In this document: positions 44,971-55,930 of the stretch, piece by piece
How positions within the stretch are numbered: position 1 is the stretch's first letter
Layout: every line of letters starts with the position of its first letter
Source of the DNA: Piscinibacter defluvii
Lineage (GTDB): Bacteria > Pseudomonadota > Gammaproteobacteria > Burkholderiales > Burkholderiaceae_C
NCBI RefSeq assembly: GCF_004011805.1
Contig: NZ_RCHJ01000003.1
Span: 434,001-498,000 of the forward strand
Direction: 5' to 3'
Length of the DNA: 64,000 nt
The notes under the pieces: generated by a model
Databases searched by the model: none
What the model was told of the DNA's origin: nothing
Seen by the model: the letters and a program-made list of their open reading frames with translations, nothing else
Made by a program: the position numbers and the translations under genes

Positions 44971-45047
44971 AGGCGCGTAGCTCAGCTGGTTAGAGCACCA
45001 CCTTGACATGGTGGGGGTCGTTGGTTCGAGTCCAATCGCGCCTACCA
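44971..45047 (+). tRNA. tRNA-Val (anticodon GAC)
   Basis: The acceptor stem AGGCGCG pairs with CGCGCCT, and the gene encodes the 3' ACCA. The D-arm (GCTCAGCTGGTTAGAGC), the anticodon stem CCACC/GGTGG with loop TTGACAT (anticodon GAC), and the T-arm (TTGGTTCGAGTCCAA) are all complete. The 77-base length is normal. GAC reads GUC and GUU valine codons. Confidence 0.97.
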
Positions 45048-45089
45048 GATCTGGTAGAGAGACCCGCAGAGTCTTTGCGACATGTTGGC

Positions 45090-45125
45090 AGAGGGCCCGG
45101 CAGCGATGTCGGGCCCTCTTGTTTT
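45090..45125 (+). terminator. Intrinsic terminator after tRNA-Val
   Basis: AGAGGGCCCG and CGGGCCCTCT form a 10-base-pair stem with a 10-base loop, followed by TGTTTT. It ends the tRNA transcript about 43 bases downstream and 25 bases before selD, so selD must have its own promoter or depend on read-through. Confidence 0.85.
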
Positions 45126-45149
45126 GCCAAGCGCACGGAGCCCGCCGCG

Positions 45150-46211
45150 ATGAACGCCCCCGACAAGTCCGCCGAACCGCGCCTGACCACGCTCTCGCAC
45201 GGCGGCGGCTGCGGCTGCAAGATCGCGCCGGGGCTGCTCTCGGAGATCCTGCGCGGCAGCGCCGCGCTGCCGGTGCCCGAGGAACTGCTGGTGGGCATCG
45301 AGACGTCGGACGACGCCGCGGTCTACAGGCTCAACGACGAGCAGGCGCTGGTCGCAACCACCGATTTCTTCATGCCGATCGTCGACGACCCGTTCGACTT
45401 CGGCCGCATCGCCGCCACCAATGCGATCAGCGATGTCTATGCGATGGGCGGCCGGCCCATCCTGGCGCTGGCGCTGGTCGGCATGCCGATCAACGTGCTG
45501 TCCACGCGCACCATCGGCCGCGTGCTCGAGGGCGGCGCATCGGTGTGCCGGGCCGCGGGCATCCCGATCGCCGGCGGCCACACGATCGATTCGGTGGAGG
45601 CGATCTACGGCCTCGTCGCGCTCGGGCTGGTGCATCCGCAACGTGTCAAGCGCAATGCCGACGCACGTCCGGGCGACCGGCTCGTGCTCGGCAAGCCGCT
45701 CGGCGTGGGCGTGATGTCGGCCGCGCTGAAGAAGGACAAGCTCGACGCCGACGGCTACGCGCAGATGCTGGCCACCACCACGCAGCTCAACACGCCGGGC
45801 CCGGACCTGGCCGCGCTGCCGGGCGTGCACGCGCTGACCGACGTCACGGGCTTCGGTCTGGCCGGGCATGGCCTCGAGCTGGCGCGCGGCGCGCGCTGCG
45901 AATTGCGCATCGACTGGGCCGAGGTGCCGCAGCTGCCGGGCGTGCGCAGCCTGGCGATGCAGGGCTTCGTCACCGGGGCCTCGGGGCGCAACTGGGCCGG
46001 TTATGGCCACGAGGTGGTCCTGCCCGAGGGCTTCGCCCCCGAAGACCGGGCGCTGCTGACCGACCCGCAGACCAGCGGGGGCCTGCTCGTGTCCTGCGAC
46101 CCCGCCGCGGTCGACGCGGTGCTGGCCACGTTCCGCCGTCACGGCTTCGCGCAGGCCACGGTGATCGGTGAGGTTGCGGCAGCCGCCGCGCCACGCCTCG
46201 TGCTGCGCTGA
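45150..46211 (+). CDS. selD: Selenide, water dikinase
   Basis: SelD makes selenophosphate from selenide and ATP for selenocysteine and selenouridine. The 353-residue protein has the active-site SHGGGCGCK (Cys21 in the place of E. coli Cys17), SDDAAVYRL, TTDFFMPIVDDPFDFGRIAA (in part), and the ATP region ITDVTGFGLAGH-type (here LTDVTGFGLAGHG). Other selenium genes (selA, selB, selC, or the tRNA selenouridine synthase) are not in the window. It starts at ATG 45150, chosen because upstream codons fall in the terminator and tRNA. Confidence 0.96.
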   Translation: MNAPDKSAEPRLTTLSHGGGCGCKIAPGLLSEILRGSAALPVPEELLVGIETSDDAAVYRLNDEQALVATTDFFMPIVDDPFDFGRIAATNAISDVYAMGGRPILALALVGMPINVLSTRTIGRVLEGGASVCRAAGIPIAGGHTIDSVEAIYGLVALGLVHPQRVKRNADARPGDRLVLGKPLGVGVMSAALKKDKLDADGYAQMLATTTQLNTPGPDLAALPGVHALTDVTGFGLAGHGLELARGARCELRIDWAEVPQLPGVRSLAMQGFVTGASGRNWAGYGHEVVLPEGFAPEDRALLTDPQTSGGLLVSCDPAAVDAVLATFRRHGFAQATVIGEVAAAAAPRLVLR

Positions 46212-46254
46212 GCGGCGGGGGGAAACCCGGCCAGGGTGCTCAGGCGGGGCTCAC

Positions 46255-46260
46255 TAGAAT
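46255..46260 (+). promoter_or_regulatory. -10 box upstream of phaR
   Basis: TAGAAT sits 42 bases before the phaR ATG. The region downstream holds a GC-rich repeat (CTGGCCGGCCGGGTGCCGGCC) and AAGGAG as ribosome binding site at 46290-46295. A -35 box is not evident. Confidence 0.35.
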
Positions 46261-46302
46261 GCCCGCTGGCCGGCCGGGTGCCGGCCGCAAGGAGTCTTCT
46301 GC

Positions 46303-46902
46303 ATGGTTGCTTCCCGTCGTCCCGCCAAGGTCCCCACGGACGCGGCTGCCGCCGCGCCGGCGGCCGACGACGCGAACACCCGCGTGCTGAAGAAGTATCC
46401 GAACCGGCGCCTCTACGACACGCGCAACAGCAGCTACATCACCTTGGCCGACGTCAAGCAGATGGTGCTCGACGGCCAGAGCTTCGTGGTGCGCGACGCC
46501 AAGTCGGGCGAGGACCTGACGCGCAGCATCCTGCTGCAGATCATCCTCGAGGAGGAGACCGGCGGTGTGCCGATCTTCTCGACCCAGATGCTCTCGCAGA
46601 TCATCCGTTTCTACGGCCACGCGATGCAGGGCATGATGGGCTCGTACCTCGAGAAGAACCTGCAGACCTTCACCGAGATCCAGCACCGCCTGGCCGAGCA
46701 GTCCAAGACCCTGTACGACCCGAAGGCCATGTCGCCCGAGATGTGGACGCAGTTCCTGCAGGGACAGGCGCCGGTGGTGCAGGGGCTGATGGGCAACTAC
46801 CTGGAACAGTCGAAGAACATGTTCCTGCAGATGCAGGAGCAGATGGCCAAGCAGGCCGAGACGCTGTTCCCGGGCATGGGGCCGCTGTCGGGCAAGCGCT
46901 GA
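46303..46902 (+). CDS. phaR: Polyhydroxyalkanoate synthesis repressor PhaR
   Basis: PhaR represses phasin and PHB genes and binds to PHB granules. The 199-residue protein has the DNA-binding region [47 protein letters not shown] (in fragments), and Met/Gln-rich C-terminal helices ([37 protein letters not shown]). The N-terminal 25 residues are Ala-rich. It is followed by rimO after 22 bases. Confidence 0.96.
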   Translation: MVASRRPAKVPTDAAAAAPAADDANTRVLKKYPNRRLYDTRNSSYITLADVKQMVLDGQSFVVRDAKSGEDLTRSILLQIILEEETGGVPIFSTQMLSQIIRFYGHAMQGMMGSYLEKNLQTFTEIQHRLAEQSKTLYDPKAMSPEMWTQFLQGQAPVVQGLMGNYLEQSKNMFLQMQEQMAKQAETLFPGMGPLSGKR

Positions 46903-46924
46903 GCCGTTCGGCGAAAATCGCCGG

Positions 46925-48301
46925 ATGAGCAACCCCACCACCGGCGGCGCGCCGAAGATCGGCTTCGTCTCGCTGGGCTGCCCCAAGGCGCTGACCGATT
47001 CCGAACTGATCCTCACGCAGCTGCGCGCCGAGGGCTACGACACCTCCAAGACCTTCGCCGGCGCCGACCTGGTGATCGTAAACACCTGCGGCTTCATCGA
47101 CGATGCGGTGAAGGAAAGCCTGGACACGATCGGCGAGGCGCTGGCCGAGAACGGCAAGGTGGTCGTCACCGGCTGTCTGGGCGCCAAGGCGGGCGAGGGT
47201 GGGGCCAACCTGGTGCGGCAGATGCACCCCAGCGTGCTGGCCGTCACCGGACCGCATGCCACGCAGGAGGTGATGGATGCGGTGCATGCGCACGTGCCCA
47301 AGCCGCACGACCCGTTCGTCGACCTGGTGCCGCCGCAGGGCGTGAAGCTCACGCCGAAGCACTACGCCTACCTGAAGATCAGCGAGGGCTGCAACCACCG
47401 CTGCACCTTCTGCATCATCCCCAGCATGCGTGGCGACCTGGTCTCGCGCCCGGTCGGCGAGGTGCTGGCCGAGGCGCAGCGGCTGTTCGAATCGGGTGTG
47501 AAGGAGTTGCTCGTCATCTCGCAGGACACCAGCGCCTACGGGGTCGACGTCAAGTACCGCACCGGCTTCTGGGACGGCAAACCGGTGAAGACGCGCATGA
47601 CCGAGCTGTGCGAGCAGCTCGCCACGCTGGCTGAGCGGCACGGCGCCTGGGTGCGGCTGCACTACGTGTACCCGTACCCGCATGTGGACGAGATCCTGTC
47701 GCTGATGGCGCGCGGCGGCATCCTGCCCTACCTGGACGTGCCGTTCCAGCATTCGCACCCGGACGTGCTCAGGCGCATGAAGCGCCCGGCCAGCGGCGAG
47801 AAGAACCTCGAACGCCTGCAGCGATGGCGCGTGGCCTGCCCCGAGCTCGTGGTGCGCAGCACCTTCATCGCCGGCTTCCCGGGCGAGACCGAGGCCGAGT
47901 TCGAGCACCTGCTCGAGTTCCTGCGCGTGGCGCAGATCGACCGCGCCGGCTGCTTCGCCTATTCGCCCGTGCAGGGCGCCGCGGCGAACGAGCTGCCGGG
48001 CATGCTGCCGGCCGAACTGCGCGAGGAGCGCCGGGCGCGCTTCATGGCCGTGGCCGAGCAGGTGTCGGCCGACAAGCTGCGCCGGCGCGTGGGCGCGACG
48101 ATGCAGGTGCTGGTGGACTCGGCGCCCGCGCTCGGCCGCCAGGGCGGGGTGGGGCGCAGCTACGCCGACGCGCCGGAGATCGACGGCCGGGTGCGCCTGC
48201 TGCCGCCGCAGAAGGCGTCGAAGACGCTGAAGGTGGGCGAGTTCACCCGTGCACAGGTGGTCGCGGCCGAGGGCCATGACCTGGTCGCCCAGCCGATCTG
48301 A
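46925..48301 (+). CDS. rimO: Ribosomal protein S12 methylthiotransferase
   Basis: RimO adds a methylthio group to Asp89 of ribosomal protein S12. The 458-residue protein has the N-terminal UPF0004 domain with the conserved Cys ([22 protein letters not shown]), the radical SAM cluster CNHRCTFC, and a C-terminal TRAM-like domain. The start [14 protein letters not shown] at 46925 is the only good one. It follows phaR closely. Confidence 0.96.
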   Translation: MSNPTTGGAPKIGFVSLGCPKALTDSELILTQLRAEGYDTSKTFAGADLVIVNTCGFIDDAVKESLDTIGEALAENGKVVVTGCLGAKAGEGGANLVRQMHPSVLAVTGPHATQEVMDAVHAHVPKPHDPFVDLVPPQGVKLTPKHYAYLKISEGCNHRCTFCIIPSMRGDLVSRPVGEVLAEAQRLFESGVKELLVISQDTSAYGVDVKYRTGFWDGKPVKTRMTELCEQLATLAERHGAWVRLHYVYPYPHVDEILSLMARGGILPYLDVPFQHSHPDVLRRMKRPASGEKNLERLQRWRVACPELVVRSTFIAGFPGETEAEFEHLLEFLRVAQIDRAGCFAYSPVQGAAANELPGMLPAELREERRARFMAVAEQVSADKLRRRVGATMQVLVDSAPALGRQGGVGRSYADAPEIDGRVRLLPPQKASKTLKVGEFTRAQVVAAEGHDLVAQPI

Positions 48302-48311
48302 GCCGCGCCCG

Positions 48312-49502
48312 ATGGACGAGATCAAGCCCGATACGGCCACCGCGCTGATCCACCACCCGTACCAGCCGCCGGGCGGTTTCGTCGCGCCGCAGGTGCCGGT
48401 GCACAAGGCCTCGACGGTGATCTTCCCGAACGTCGCGGCACTGCGCGCACGCGACTGGAAGAGCAAGGCCGGCTACACCTACGGCCTGCACGGCACACCC
48501 ACCGCCTACGTGCTCGAGGAGCGCATCGCCACGCTCGAAGGCGGCCTGCAGTCGCAGCTGGTGCCCAGCGGGCTGGCGGCGATCGCGCTGGTCGACCTGG
48601 CCCTGCTGAAGAGCGGCGACGAACTGCTGATCCCGGAGAACGCGTACGGCCCGAACCGCGAGCTGGCGCGCCAGGAGCTGGCGCGTTTCGGCATCGCGCA
48701 CCGCGTCTACGACCCGATGGACCTCGCCTCCTTCGAGGCGGCGCTCGGACCGGCCACCCGGCTCGTGTGGCTGGAAGCACCCGGCTCGGTGACGATGGAG
48801 TTCCCGGACCTGCGTGCGCTCGCCGCCCGGGCGCGTGCCCATGGCGCGCTGGTGGCGCTGGACAACACCTGGGGCGCCGGCATCGCCTTCGATGCCTTTG
48901 CGGTCGGTGCCGACATCAGCGTGCATGCGCTGACCAAGTACCCCTCGGGCGGCGGCGACGTGCTGATGGGCGCGGTGACCACGCGCGACGATGCACTGCA
49001 CCTGCGCCTCAAGGGCTCTCACATGCGCATGGGCTGGGGCGTCGGCGCGAACGATGTCGAGACGGTGCTGCGCTCGCTGGCCACGCTGCCGTTGCGCTAC
49101 GCGGCGCAGGACGCTGCGGGCCGCGCGCTGGCACGCTGGTGGCAGGCGCAAGCCTGCATCGCGCAGGTGCTGCACCCCGCGTTGCCCGGCTCCCCCGGAC
49201 ACGAGCACTGGAAGGCGCTGTGCACCCGCGCCGCCGGGCTGTTCTCGGTGGTGTTCGACGAACGCGTGCCGCACGAGCGGGCGATTGCCTTCGTCGACGC
49301 GCTGCGCCTGTTCAAGCTCGGGTACTCGTGGGCCGGGCCGGTCAGCCTCGCGGTGCCGTACGACCTGTCCCTGATGCGGCCCCGGCCGGCCTGGAAGGGC
49401 CTGCTGGTGCGCTTCTCGATCGGACTCGAGGCGGTCGACGACCTGATCGCCGACTGCGCGCAGGCCCTGCGCGCCGCCGGCCTCGACTCAGGCCTTGCTT
49501 GA
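48312..49502 (+). CDS. metC: Cystathionine beta-lyase
   Basis: This 396-residue PLP enzyme belongs to the Cys/Met-metabolism family. The PLP Lys is in [16 protein letters not shown], with [14 protein letters not shown] and [13 protein letters not shown] near the N-terminus, and the tail [19 protein letters not shown], as in proteobacterial MetC. It converts cystathionine to homocysteine in methionine synthesis. A related MetB/MetZ or bifunctional function cannot be excluded. It starts 10 bases after rimO, and its end overlaps smpB by 15 bases. Confidence 0.9.
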   Translation: MDEIKPDTATALIHHPYQPPGGFVAPQVPVHKASTVIFPNVAALRARDWKSKAGYTYGLHGTPTAYVLEERIATLEGGLQSQLVPSGLAAIALVDLALLKSGDELLIPENAYGPNRELARQELARFGIAHRVYDPMDLASFEAALGPATRLVWLEAPGSVTMEFPDLRALAARARAHGALVALDNTWGAGIAFDAFAVGADISVHALTKYPSGGGDVLMGAVTTRDDALHLRLKGSHMRMGWGVGANDVETVLRSLATLPLRYAAQDAAGRALARWWQAQACIAQVLHPALPGSPGHEHWKALCTRAAGLFSVVFDERVPHERAIAFVDALRLFKLGYSWAGPVSLAVPYDLSLMRPRPAWKGLLVRFSIGLEAVDDLIADCAQALRAAGLDSGLA

Positions 49503-49946
49503 GACCTTCTGTCTCATCAGGCGACCCTTTTCGCGCTCCCAGTCCTTCTTTTTCTCGCTCTCGCGCTTGTCGTGCTGCGCCTTGCCCTTGGCCAGCGCGA
49601 TCTCGGCCTTCACGCGCCCGCCCTTGTAGTGCAGGTTCAGCGGCACCAGTGTGAAACCCTTCTGCTCGACCTTGCCGATCAGGCGCCGGATCTCGTCCTT
49701 GTGCATCAGCAGCTTCTTGGTGCGGTCGGCCTCGGGGTGCACGTGCGTCGAGGCGCTGCGCAGTGCGTTGATGCGGCAGCCGATCAGGTAGAGCTCGCCG
49801 TCGCGGATCATCACGTAGCCGTCGGTCAGCTGCACCTGGCCGGCGCGGATTGCCTTGATCTCCCAGCCCTCGAGCACCACGCCGGCCTCGAAACGTTCTT
49901 CGATGTGGTAGTCGTGGAAGGCGCGGCGGTTTTCGGCGATCGACAT
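49488..49946 (-). CDS. smpB: SsrA-binding protein SmpB
   Basis: SmpB binds tmRNA for trans-translation of stalled ribosomes. The 152-residue protein has [41 protein letters not shown] (in part), [19 protein letters not shown] (in part), and a basic tail ([20 protein letters not shown]). The ATG at 49946 is used; a longer version begins 30 bases upstream but adds residues absent in relatives. It is convergent with metC and divergent from ratA. Confidence 0.97.
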   Translation of the reverse strand: MSIAENRRAFHDYHIEERFEAGVVLEGWEIKAIRAGQVQLTDGYVMIRDGELYLIGCRINALRSASTHVHPEADRTKKLLMHKDEIRRLIGKVEQKGFTLVPLNLHYKGGRVKAEIALAKGKAQHDKRESEKKKDWEREKGRLMRQKVSSKA

Positions 49947-49973
49947 GGAGAGCAAGTGGGGCCGGAAGCCGCC

Positions 49974-49995
49974 CATACAATTTCCTCATTGTATG
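49974..49995. promoter_or_regulatory. Perfect palindrome with mirror -10 boxes between smpB and ratA
   Basis: CATACAAT and ATTGTATG form an exact 8-base inverted repeat around TTCCTC. It contains TACAAT on the plus strand (49976-49981, facing ratA) and the identical TACAAT on the minus strand (49993-49988, facing smpB), so it could give divergent promoters by symmetry. The ratA ATG is in the right arm, implying a nearly leaderless ratA message. Neither side has a clear -35 box. Confidence 0.5.
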
Positions 49996-50448
49996 AAGCA
50001 CGTGAAGAAGTCCGTCCTGCTGTGGTACTCGCCACGCGAGATGTACACGCTGGTGACCGCCGTGCACGACTACCCGAAGTTCCTGCCCTGGTGCGAGCGC
50101 GCCGAGGTGCTGGAGCACACCGAGCAGGGCATGACCGCCCGGCTGCACCTGCACTACGCCGGCGTGCGCCACGCCTTCACCACGCGCAACCGGCACGAGA
50201 CCGATGCGCTGGTCGAGGTCGACCTGGTCGACGGTCCGTTCTCGCTGCTCGAGGGCCACTGGCGCTTCGTGCCGCTGGCGGTGCCGGGCGACCCGGACGC
50301 GCAGGCCTGTCGCATCGAGTTCGAGCTGCGCTACGCCTTCAGCAGCCGCGCGCTGGAGGCGGTGGTGAGCCCGGTGTTCGACCGTGTGGCCAACACCTTT
50401 GTCGACTCCTTCGTGCGGCGTGCGGAGCAGGTCCATGGCGCCCGCTGA
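49993..50448 (+). CDS. ratA: RatA / Coq10-type START-domain protein
   Basis: This 151-residue protein belongs to the type II toxin RatA / ubiquinone-binding Coq10 family (SRPBCC fold): VKKSVLLWYSPREMYTLVTAV, YPKFLPWCERAEVLE, FTTRNRHE, GPFSLLEGHWRF and FDRVANTFVDSFVRRAEQVHG. It usually lies beside smpB and rnfH; E. coli RatA blocks 70S formation, while other members may support ubiquinone. The start is the ATG in a palindrome at 49993. The rnfH gene overlaps its end by 14 bases. Confidence 0.92.
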   Translation: MKHVKKSVLLWYSPREMYTLVTAVHDYPKFLPWCERAEVLEHTEQGMTARLHLHYAGVRHAFTTRNRHETDALVEVDLVDGPFSLLEGHWRFVPLAVPGDPDAQACRIEFELRYAFSSRALEAVVSPVFDRVANTFVDSFVRRAEQVHGAR

Positions 50449-50743
50449 GCCCTTCGGCGTCAGCGTGGCCTACAGCCCGTGCGGCGGCGAAGTCGACGAA
50501 GTGTCGCTGACCATGCCGCATGGGGCCACGCTGATCGATGCCATCCGCGCCAGTGGGCTGCTGGCGCGCCATCCGGAGATCGACCTGGCGGTGCTGCGCA
50601 CCGGCGTCTGGGGCCGCGTGAAGCCGCACGACACGCCGCTGCGCGAGCGCGACCGCGTGGAGATCTACCGGCCGCTGACGGTGGACCCGAAGGAGGCGCG
50701 GCGACTGCGGTACCGCAAGGACCGGCACCGCCCGGCGCGCTGA
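50435..50743 (+). CDS. rnfH: RnfH family ubiquitin-like protein
   Basis: This 102-residue protein matches the RnfH/UPF0125 family (beta-grasp): VSVAYSPCGGEVDEVSLTMP, GATLIDAIRASGLLARHPEID (in part), VWGRVKPHDTPLRERDRVEIYRPL. Its tail is basic (KEARRLRYRKDRHRPAR). It is named for its link to the Rnf complex, but in these genomes it follows ratA, and its function is unclear. It starts inside the ratA end (14-base overlap). Confidence 0.93.
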   Translation: MAPAEPFGVSVAYSPCGGEVDEVSLTMPHGATLIDAIRASGLLARHPEIDLAVLRTGVWGRVKPHDTPLRERDRVEIYRPLTVDPKEARRLRYRKDRHRPAR

Positions 50744-50762
50744 GGGGCGCGCGCTTGCCTAC

Positions 50763-51266
50763 TCAGGGCTTGCAGTCGGAGGCGATCGCTTCCTGCGCGC
50801 GCTTGACCTCGGCGGCGCGGGTCGTGTCGTCGATGATCTCGCGCTCGCCCTTCTCGTTGATGCGCGCCATGCGCTGACCGCTCTCGAGCGAGCGCACATG
50901 CGCCTTGGCGCGCAGGCAGTTCTCGGCCTTGGCGGCGGCGAGCTTCTGCTCCTCGGCCCGGGCCTTGTCGGCCTGTTCCTTCTCGGCCGCCTTGCGCTTG
51001 GCCTCGAGCTCGGGCTCCTTGCCCGCCGGTGCGGGCGGCACCGCCGACGCGGCCGAGGCCGCGGGCGCGACGAAGGCGGGCGCCTGGCGCGCCACGGCCG
51101 CGGCCGGGCGCTGCAGGATGTCCTTCTCGGGCACCCCGTTGGGCGGCGGCAGGTCGCTGTACTGGATGCGGCCCGCGTTGTCGCGCCACTTCCACTGGGC
51201 GGTTGCCGGCAAGGCGACCAGGCTGCCGAGCAGCAGGGCGAGGAGAACGGGCGGAATGCGGCGCAT
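50763..51266 (-). CDS. DUF4124 domain-containing periplasmic protein
   Basis: This 167-residue protein has a signal peptide ([17 protein letters not shown]) followed by a DUF4124 motif ([21 protein letters not shown]), a Pro/Ala linker and a Lys/Glu/Ala-rich coiled region ([19 protein letters not shown]). Such proteins are common in betaproteobacteria and have no known role. The ATG at 51266 is chosen because it gives the signal peptide. The gene is divergent from guaB. Confidence 0.85.
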   Translation of the reverse strand: MRRIPPVLLALLLGSLVALPATAQWKWRDNAGRIQYSDLPPPNGVPEKDILQRPAAAVARQAPAFVAPAASAASAVPPAPAGKEPELEAKRKAAEKEQADKARAEEQKLAAAKAENCLRAKAHVRSLESGQRMARINEKGEREIIDDTTRAAEVKRAQEAIASDCKP

Positions 51267-51364
51267 GGGGACGGTGCGGAATGCTCTCTCGCGCGAGTGT
51301 AGCGGCCCGTCCCTGTGTGCAGGGGCGCACAGCCGTGCCAAAGCGTGCCGTGCTGCACGCTCCC

Positions 51365-51370
51365 TATAAT
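51365..51370 (+). promoter_or_regulatory. -10 box of the guaB promoter
   Basis: TATAAT matches the consensus exactly and lies 26 bases before the guaB ATG. The -35 window (AGCGTG region at about 51342-51347) is weak. There is nothing else remarkable in the 130-base gap to the divergent DUF4124 gene. Confidence 0.5.
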
Positions 51371-51396
51371 CCGCTTTTGCGTCTGGAGCCTGCCTC

Positions 51397-52869
51397 ATGC
51401 GCCTTCTCGGCAAAGCGCTCACCTTCGACGACGTGTTGTTGGTGCCCGCCTTCTCCCAGGTGTTGCCGCGCGACACCAGCCTCGCCACCCGACTTTCCCG
51501 CCGCATCAAGCTGAACCTGCCGCTGGTCTCGGCGGCGATGGACACCGTCACCGAAGCGCGCCTGGCGATCACCATCGCCCAGGAAGGCGGCATCGGCATC
51601 GTGCACAAGAACCTGCCGCCCAAGCAACAGGCGGCCGAGGTGGCCCGCGTCAAGCGTTACGAGTCCGGTCTGCTGAAGGACCCGATCACCATCTCGCCGG
51701 GCGTGCCGGTGCGCCATGTGATCGAGCTGTCGAAGCAGCACGGCATCTCCGGCTTCCCGGTGGTCGACGAGGGCCGCGTGGTCGGCATCGTCACCAACCG
51801 CGACCTGCGCTTCGAGACCCGGCTCGACGTGCCGGTGCGCGAGATCATGACCCCGCGCGAGCGCCTGATCACGGTGCGCGAGGGTGTCTCGGTCGAGGAG
51901 GGCAAGGCGCTGATGCACAAGCACAAGCTCGAGCGCGTGCTGGTCGTCAACGACGCCTTCGAGCTGCGCGGCCTGATGACGGTGAAGGACATCACCAAGC
52001 AGACCAGCTTCCCGAACGCCGCGCGCGACGACTCCGGCAAGCTGCGTGTCGGCGCCGCGGTCGGCGTGGGCGAGGGCACCGAGGAACGTGTCGAGCTGCT
52101 GGCCAAGGCCGGTGTCGACGTGCTGGTGGTCGACACCGCGCACGGTCACAGCCACGGCGTGATCGAGCGCGTGCGCTGGGTGAAGAAGAACTTCCCGCAG
52201 GTCGACGTGATCGGCGGCAACATCGCCACCGGCGCCGCCGCGCTGGCGCTGGCCGAGGCCGGCGCCGACGGCGTGAAGGTCGGCATCGGCCCGGGCTCGA
52301 TCTGCACCACCCGCATCGTCGCCGGCGTCGGCGTGCCGCAGATCACCGCGATCGACAACGTCGCGAAGGCGCTTCAGGGCAGCGACGTGCCGCTGATCGC
52401 CGACGGCGGCATCCGCTACTCGGGCGACATCGCCAAGGCCATCGCCGCGGGCGCGCACGCGGTGATGATGGGCGGCATGTTCGCCGGCACGGAGGAGGCG
52501 CCGGGCGAGGTGATCCTCTACCAGGGCCGCAGCTACAAGAGCTACCGCGGCATGGGCTCGATCGGCGCGATGAAGGCCGGCTCGGCGGACCGCTACTTCC
52601 AGGAGAACGACGAGTCCGCCAACCCGAACGCCGACAAGCTGGTGCCCGAGGGCATCGAGGGCCGCGTGCCGTACAAGGGCTCGATGGTCTCGATCGTGTT
52701 CCAGATGGCCGGCGGCATCCGCGCCTCGATGGGCTACTGCGGCTGCTCGACCATCGAGGAGATGCGCAGCAAGGCCGAGTTCGTCGAGATCACGTCGGCC
52801 GGCATCCGCGAGAGCCACGTGCACGACGTGCAGATCACCAAGGAAGCGCCGAACTACCGGCTGGAGTGA
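51397..52869 (+). CDS. guaB: Inosine-5'-monophosphate dehydrogenase
   Basis: GuaB converts IMP to XMP, the committed step of GMP synthesis. The 490-residue protein has an IMPDH barrel split by two CBS domains (residues about 95-215), the catalytic Cys loop [35 protein letters not shown], and the flap region near [10 protein letters not shown]. An MFS gene and guaA follow, giving a guaB-MFS-guaA unit. Confidence 0.98.
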   Translation: MRLLGKALTFDDVLLVPAFSQVLPRDTSLATRLSRRIKLNLPLVSAAMDTVTEARLAITIAQEGGIGIVHKNLPPKQQAAEVARVKRYESGLLKDPITISPGVPVRHVIELSKQHGISGFPVVDEGRVVGIVTNRDLRFETRLDVPVREIMTPRERLITVREGVSVEEGKALMHKHKLERVLVVNDAFELRGLMTVKDITKQTSFPNAARDDSGKLRVGAAVGVGEGTEERVELLAKAGVDVLVVDTAHGHSHGVIERVRWVKKNFPQVDVIGGNIATGAAALALAEAGADGVKVGIGPGSICTTRIVAGVGVPQITAIDNVAKALQGSDVPLIADGGIRYSGDIAKAIAAGAHAVMMGGMFAGTEEAPGEVILYQGRSYKSYRGMGSIGAMKAGSADRYFQENDESANPNADKLVPEGIEGRVPYKGSMVSIVFQMAGGIRASMGYCGCSTIEEMRSKAEFVEITSAGIRESHVHDVQITKEAPNYRLE

Positions 52870-52871
52870 AC

Positions 52872-54122
52872 GTGGCCGAGGCGACCGGCACGGCGCGCCG
52901 CCAGGCGTCCATGCCCTTCATCCTGTTGACGGTGCTGCTGGACATGGTGGCGATCGGCCTGATCGTGCCGGTGCTGCCGCTGATCGTCGGCACCTTCACC
53001 GCGTCGCCGGCCGAACAGACCTTTTGGTTCGGCGTGGTCACCTTCTCGTTCGGGGTGGCCAACTTCTTCGCCGCACCGGTGCTCGGGGCGCTGTCCGACC
53101 GGTACGGGCGGCGCCCGGTGCTGCTGCTGGGCTTCTGCGGCCTGGCGCTGAGCTTCATCGTCACCGGCATGGCCACGGCGCTGTGGATGCTGATCGTGGT
53201 GCGCCTGTTCAGCGGCGCGATGCAGGCCAACGCCGCGGTGGCCAACGCCTACGTGGCCGACATCACGCCGCCGGCCGAGCGGGCGCGCCGCTTCGGCCTG
53301 CTGGGCGCGATGTTCGGGCTCGGCTTCATCCTCGGACCGGCACTGGGCGGCGTGCTGGGGGCGATCGACATCCACCTGCCGTTTTTCGTGGCCGGCGCGC
53401 TGGCGATCGCGAACTGGCTGTACGGCTACTTCGTGCTGCCCGAGTCGCTGCCGGCCGAGCGGCGCCGGCCCTTCGATGCGCGCAAGGCGAATCCGTTCTC
53501 GGCCCTGAAGCAGCTCGGCGCGCTGCAGGGCGTCGGCCCGCTGGTGGTGGTGATTGCGCTGGCCAACCTGGCGCAGTTCACGCTGCATTCGAGCTGGGTG
53601 CTGCACAACCACTTCAAGTTTGGCTGGGGTCCGGCGGAAAACGGCTGGTCGCTGTTCGTCGTCGGCCTGGTGTCGTTCTTCGTGCAGGGCGTGCTGTTGC
53701 GCCACCTGCTCAAGCGCTTCTCGCCGCAGCGACTGGCCGGCATCGGGCTGATCGCCTCGGCGCTCACCTACCTCGGCTTCGGCCTGGCCACGCAGGGCTG
53801 GATGATGTACGTCGTGATCGTCGTCGGCACCATCGCCGGCGGCGGTGCACAGGCCTCGATCCAGAGCCTGGTCTCGAACGCGGCGGATCCGCAGAACCAG
53901 GGCCAGACGGCCGGCTCGGTGGCCTCGCTCACCAGCCTGATGGCCGTGCTCGCGCCCACGGTCGCGGCGCCGCTGCTCGGCCTCGTCTCGCACCTGCCGC
54001 GCGGCGACGTCTGGATCGGGTTGCCGTTCTTCTGTTGCGCGCTGCTGCAGGCCGTCGGCGCGACCGTCGCGATCTCCCACTTCCGCCGCCAGCGGGCGCT
54101 GCACCCGGCGCCTGCCCTCTGA
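52872..54122 (+). CDS. MFS transporter, TCR/Tet family
   Basis: This 416-residue protein has 12 hydrophobic segments and the tetracycline-type MFS motifs [16 protein letters not shown] between helices two and three and [20 protein letters not shown] (in part). It lies 2 bases after guaB and ends 4 bases before guaA, so it is embedded in the purine operon. The GTG start at 52872 has GGAG 6 bases upstream; an ATG at 52911 (MPFILLTV) is an alternative. Placement suggests a nucleobase or analogue exporter, but the family is equally known for drug efflux. Confidence 0.88.
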   Translation: MAEATGTARRQASMPFILLTVLLDMVAIGLIVPVLPLIVGTFTASPAEQTFWFGVVTFSFGVANFFAAPVLGALSDRYGRRPVLLLGFCGLALSFIVTGMATALWMLIVVRLFSGAMQANAAVANAYVADITPPAERARRFGLLGAMFGLGFILGPALGGVLGAIDIHLPFFVAGALAIANWLYGYFVLPESLPAERRRPFDARKANPFSALKQLGALQGVGPLVVVIALANLAQFTLHSSWVLHNHFKFGWGPAENGWSLFVVGLVSFFVQGVLLRHLLKRFSPQRLAGIGLIASALTYLGFGLATQGWMMYVVIVVGTIAGGGAQASIQSLVSNAADPQNQGQTAGSVASLTSLMAVLAPTVAAPLLGLVSHLPRGDVWIGLPFFCCALLQAVGATVAISHFRRQRALHPAPAL

Positions 54123-54126
54123 CCCC

Positions 54127-55710
<1,584 letters not shown>

Positions 55711-55750
55711 TCTAACCTCGTTTCAGGTCGTTCCATGCAGTCCCACTTCC

Positions 55751-55770
55751 CCCTGAAAATCCAATCAGGG
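55751..55770 (+). repeat. Small hairpin downstream of guaA
   Basis: CCCTGA and TCAGGG are exact 6-base inverted arms around an 8-base loop, about 40 bases after the guaA stop. It may help end guaA transcription, though it lacks a T-run, or may be part of the attachment region. Confidence 0.4.
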
Positions 55771-55860
55771 CAGTGACTTAGCGTCTCACCCGGTTTCAAC
55801 TCGCCTCAGCAAAGCACCGTGATTCTGGCGGTGTTGCTGGCGGTATCGAAGAGCCGGCCC

Positions 55861-55905
55861 TTGGACGACCCCATCCGGTACCGTCAAATGTCCTGACGGT
55901 ATCGG
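55861..55905 (+). promoter_or_regulatory. Inverted repeat and candidate promoter upstream of the integrase gene
   Basis: CCGGTACCGTCA (55875-55886) and TGACGGTATCGG (55894-55905) are inverted arms with one mismatch. A related GGCGGTATCG lies near 55834-55843. A possible promoter TTGGAC (55861-55866) with a 17-base spacer and TCAAAT (55884-55889) runs through the first arm. Such repeats could be integrase arm-type or excisionase sites that also repress the gene. Confidence 0.4.
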
Positions 55906-55930
55906 TTGTCGGATCCGCCAGGGGAACACG

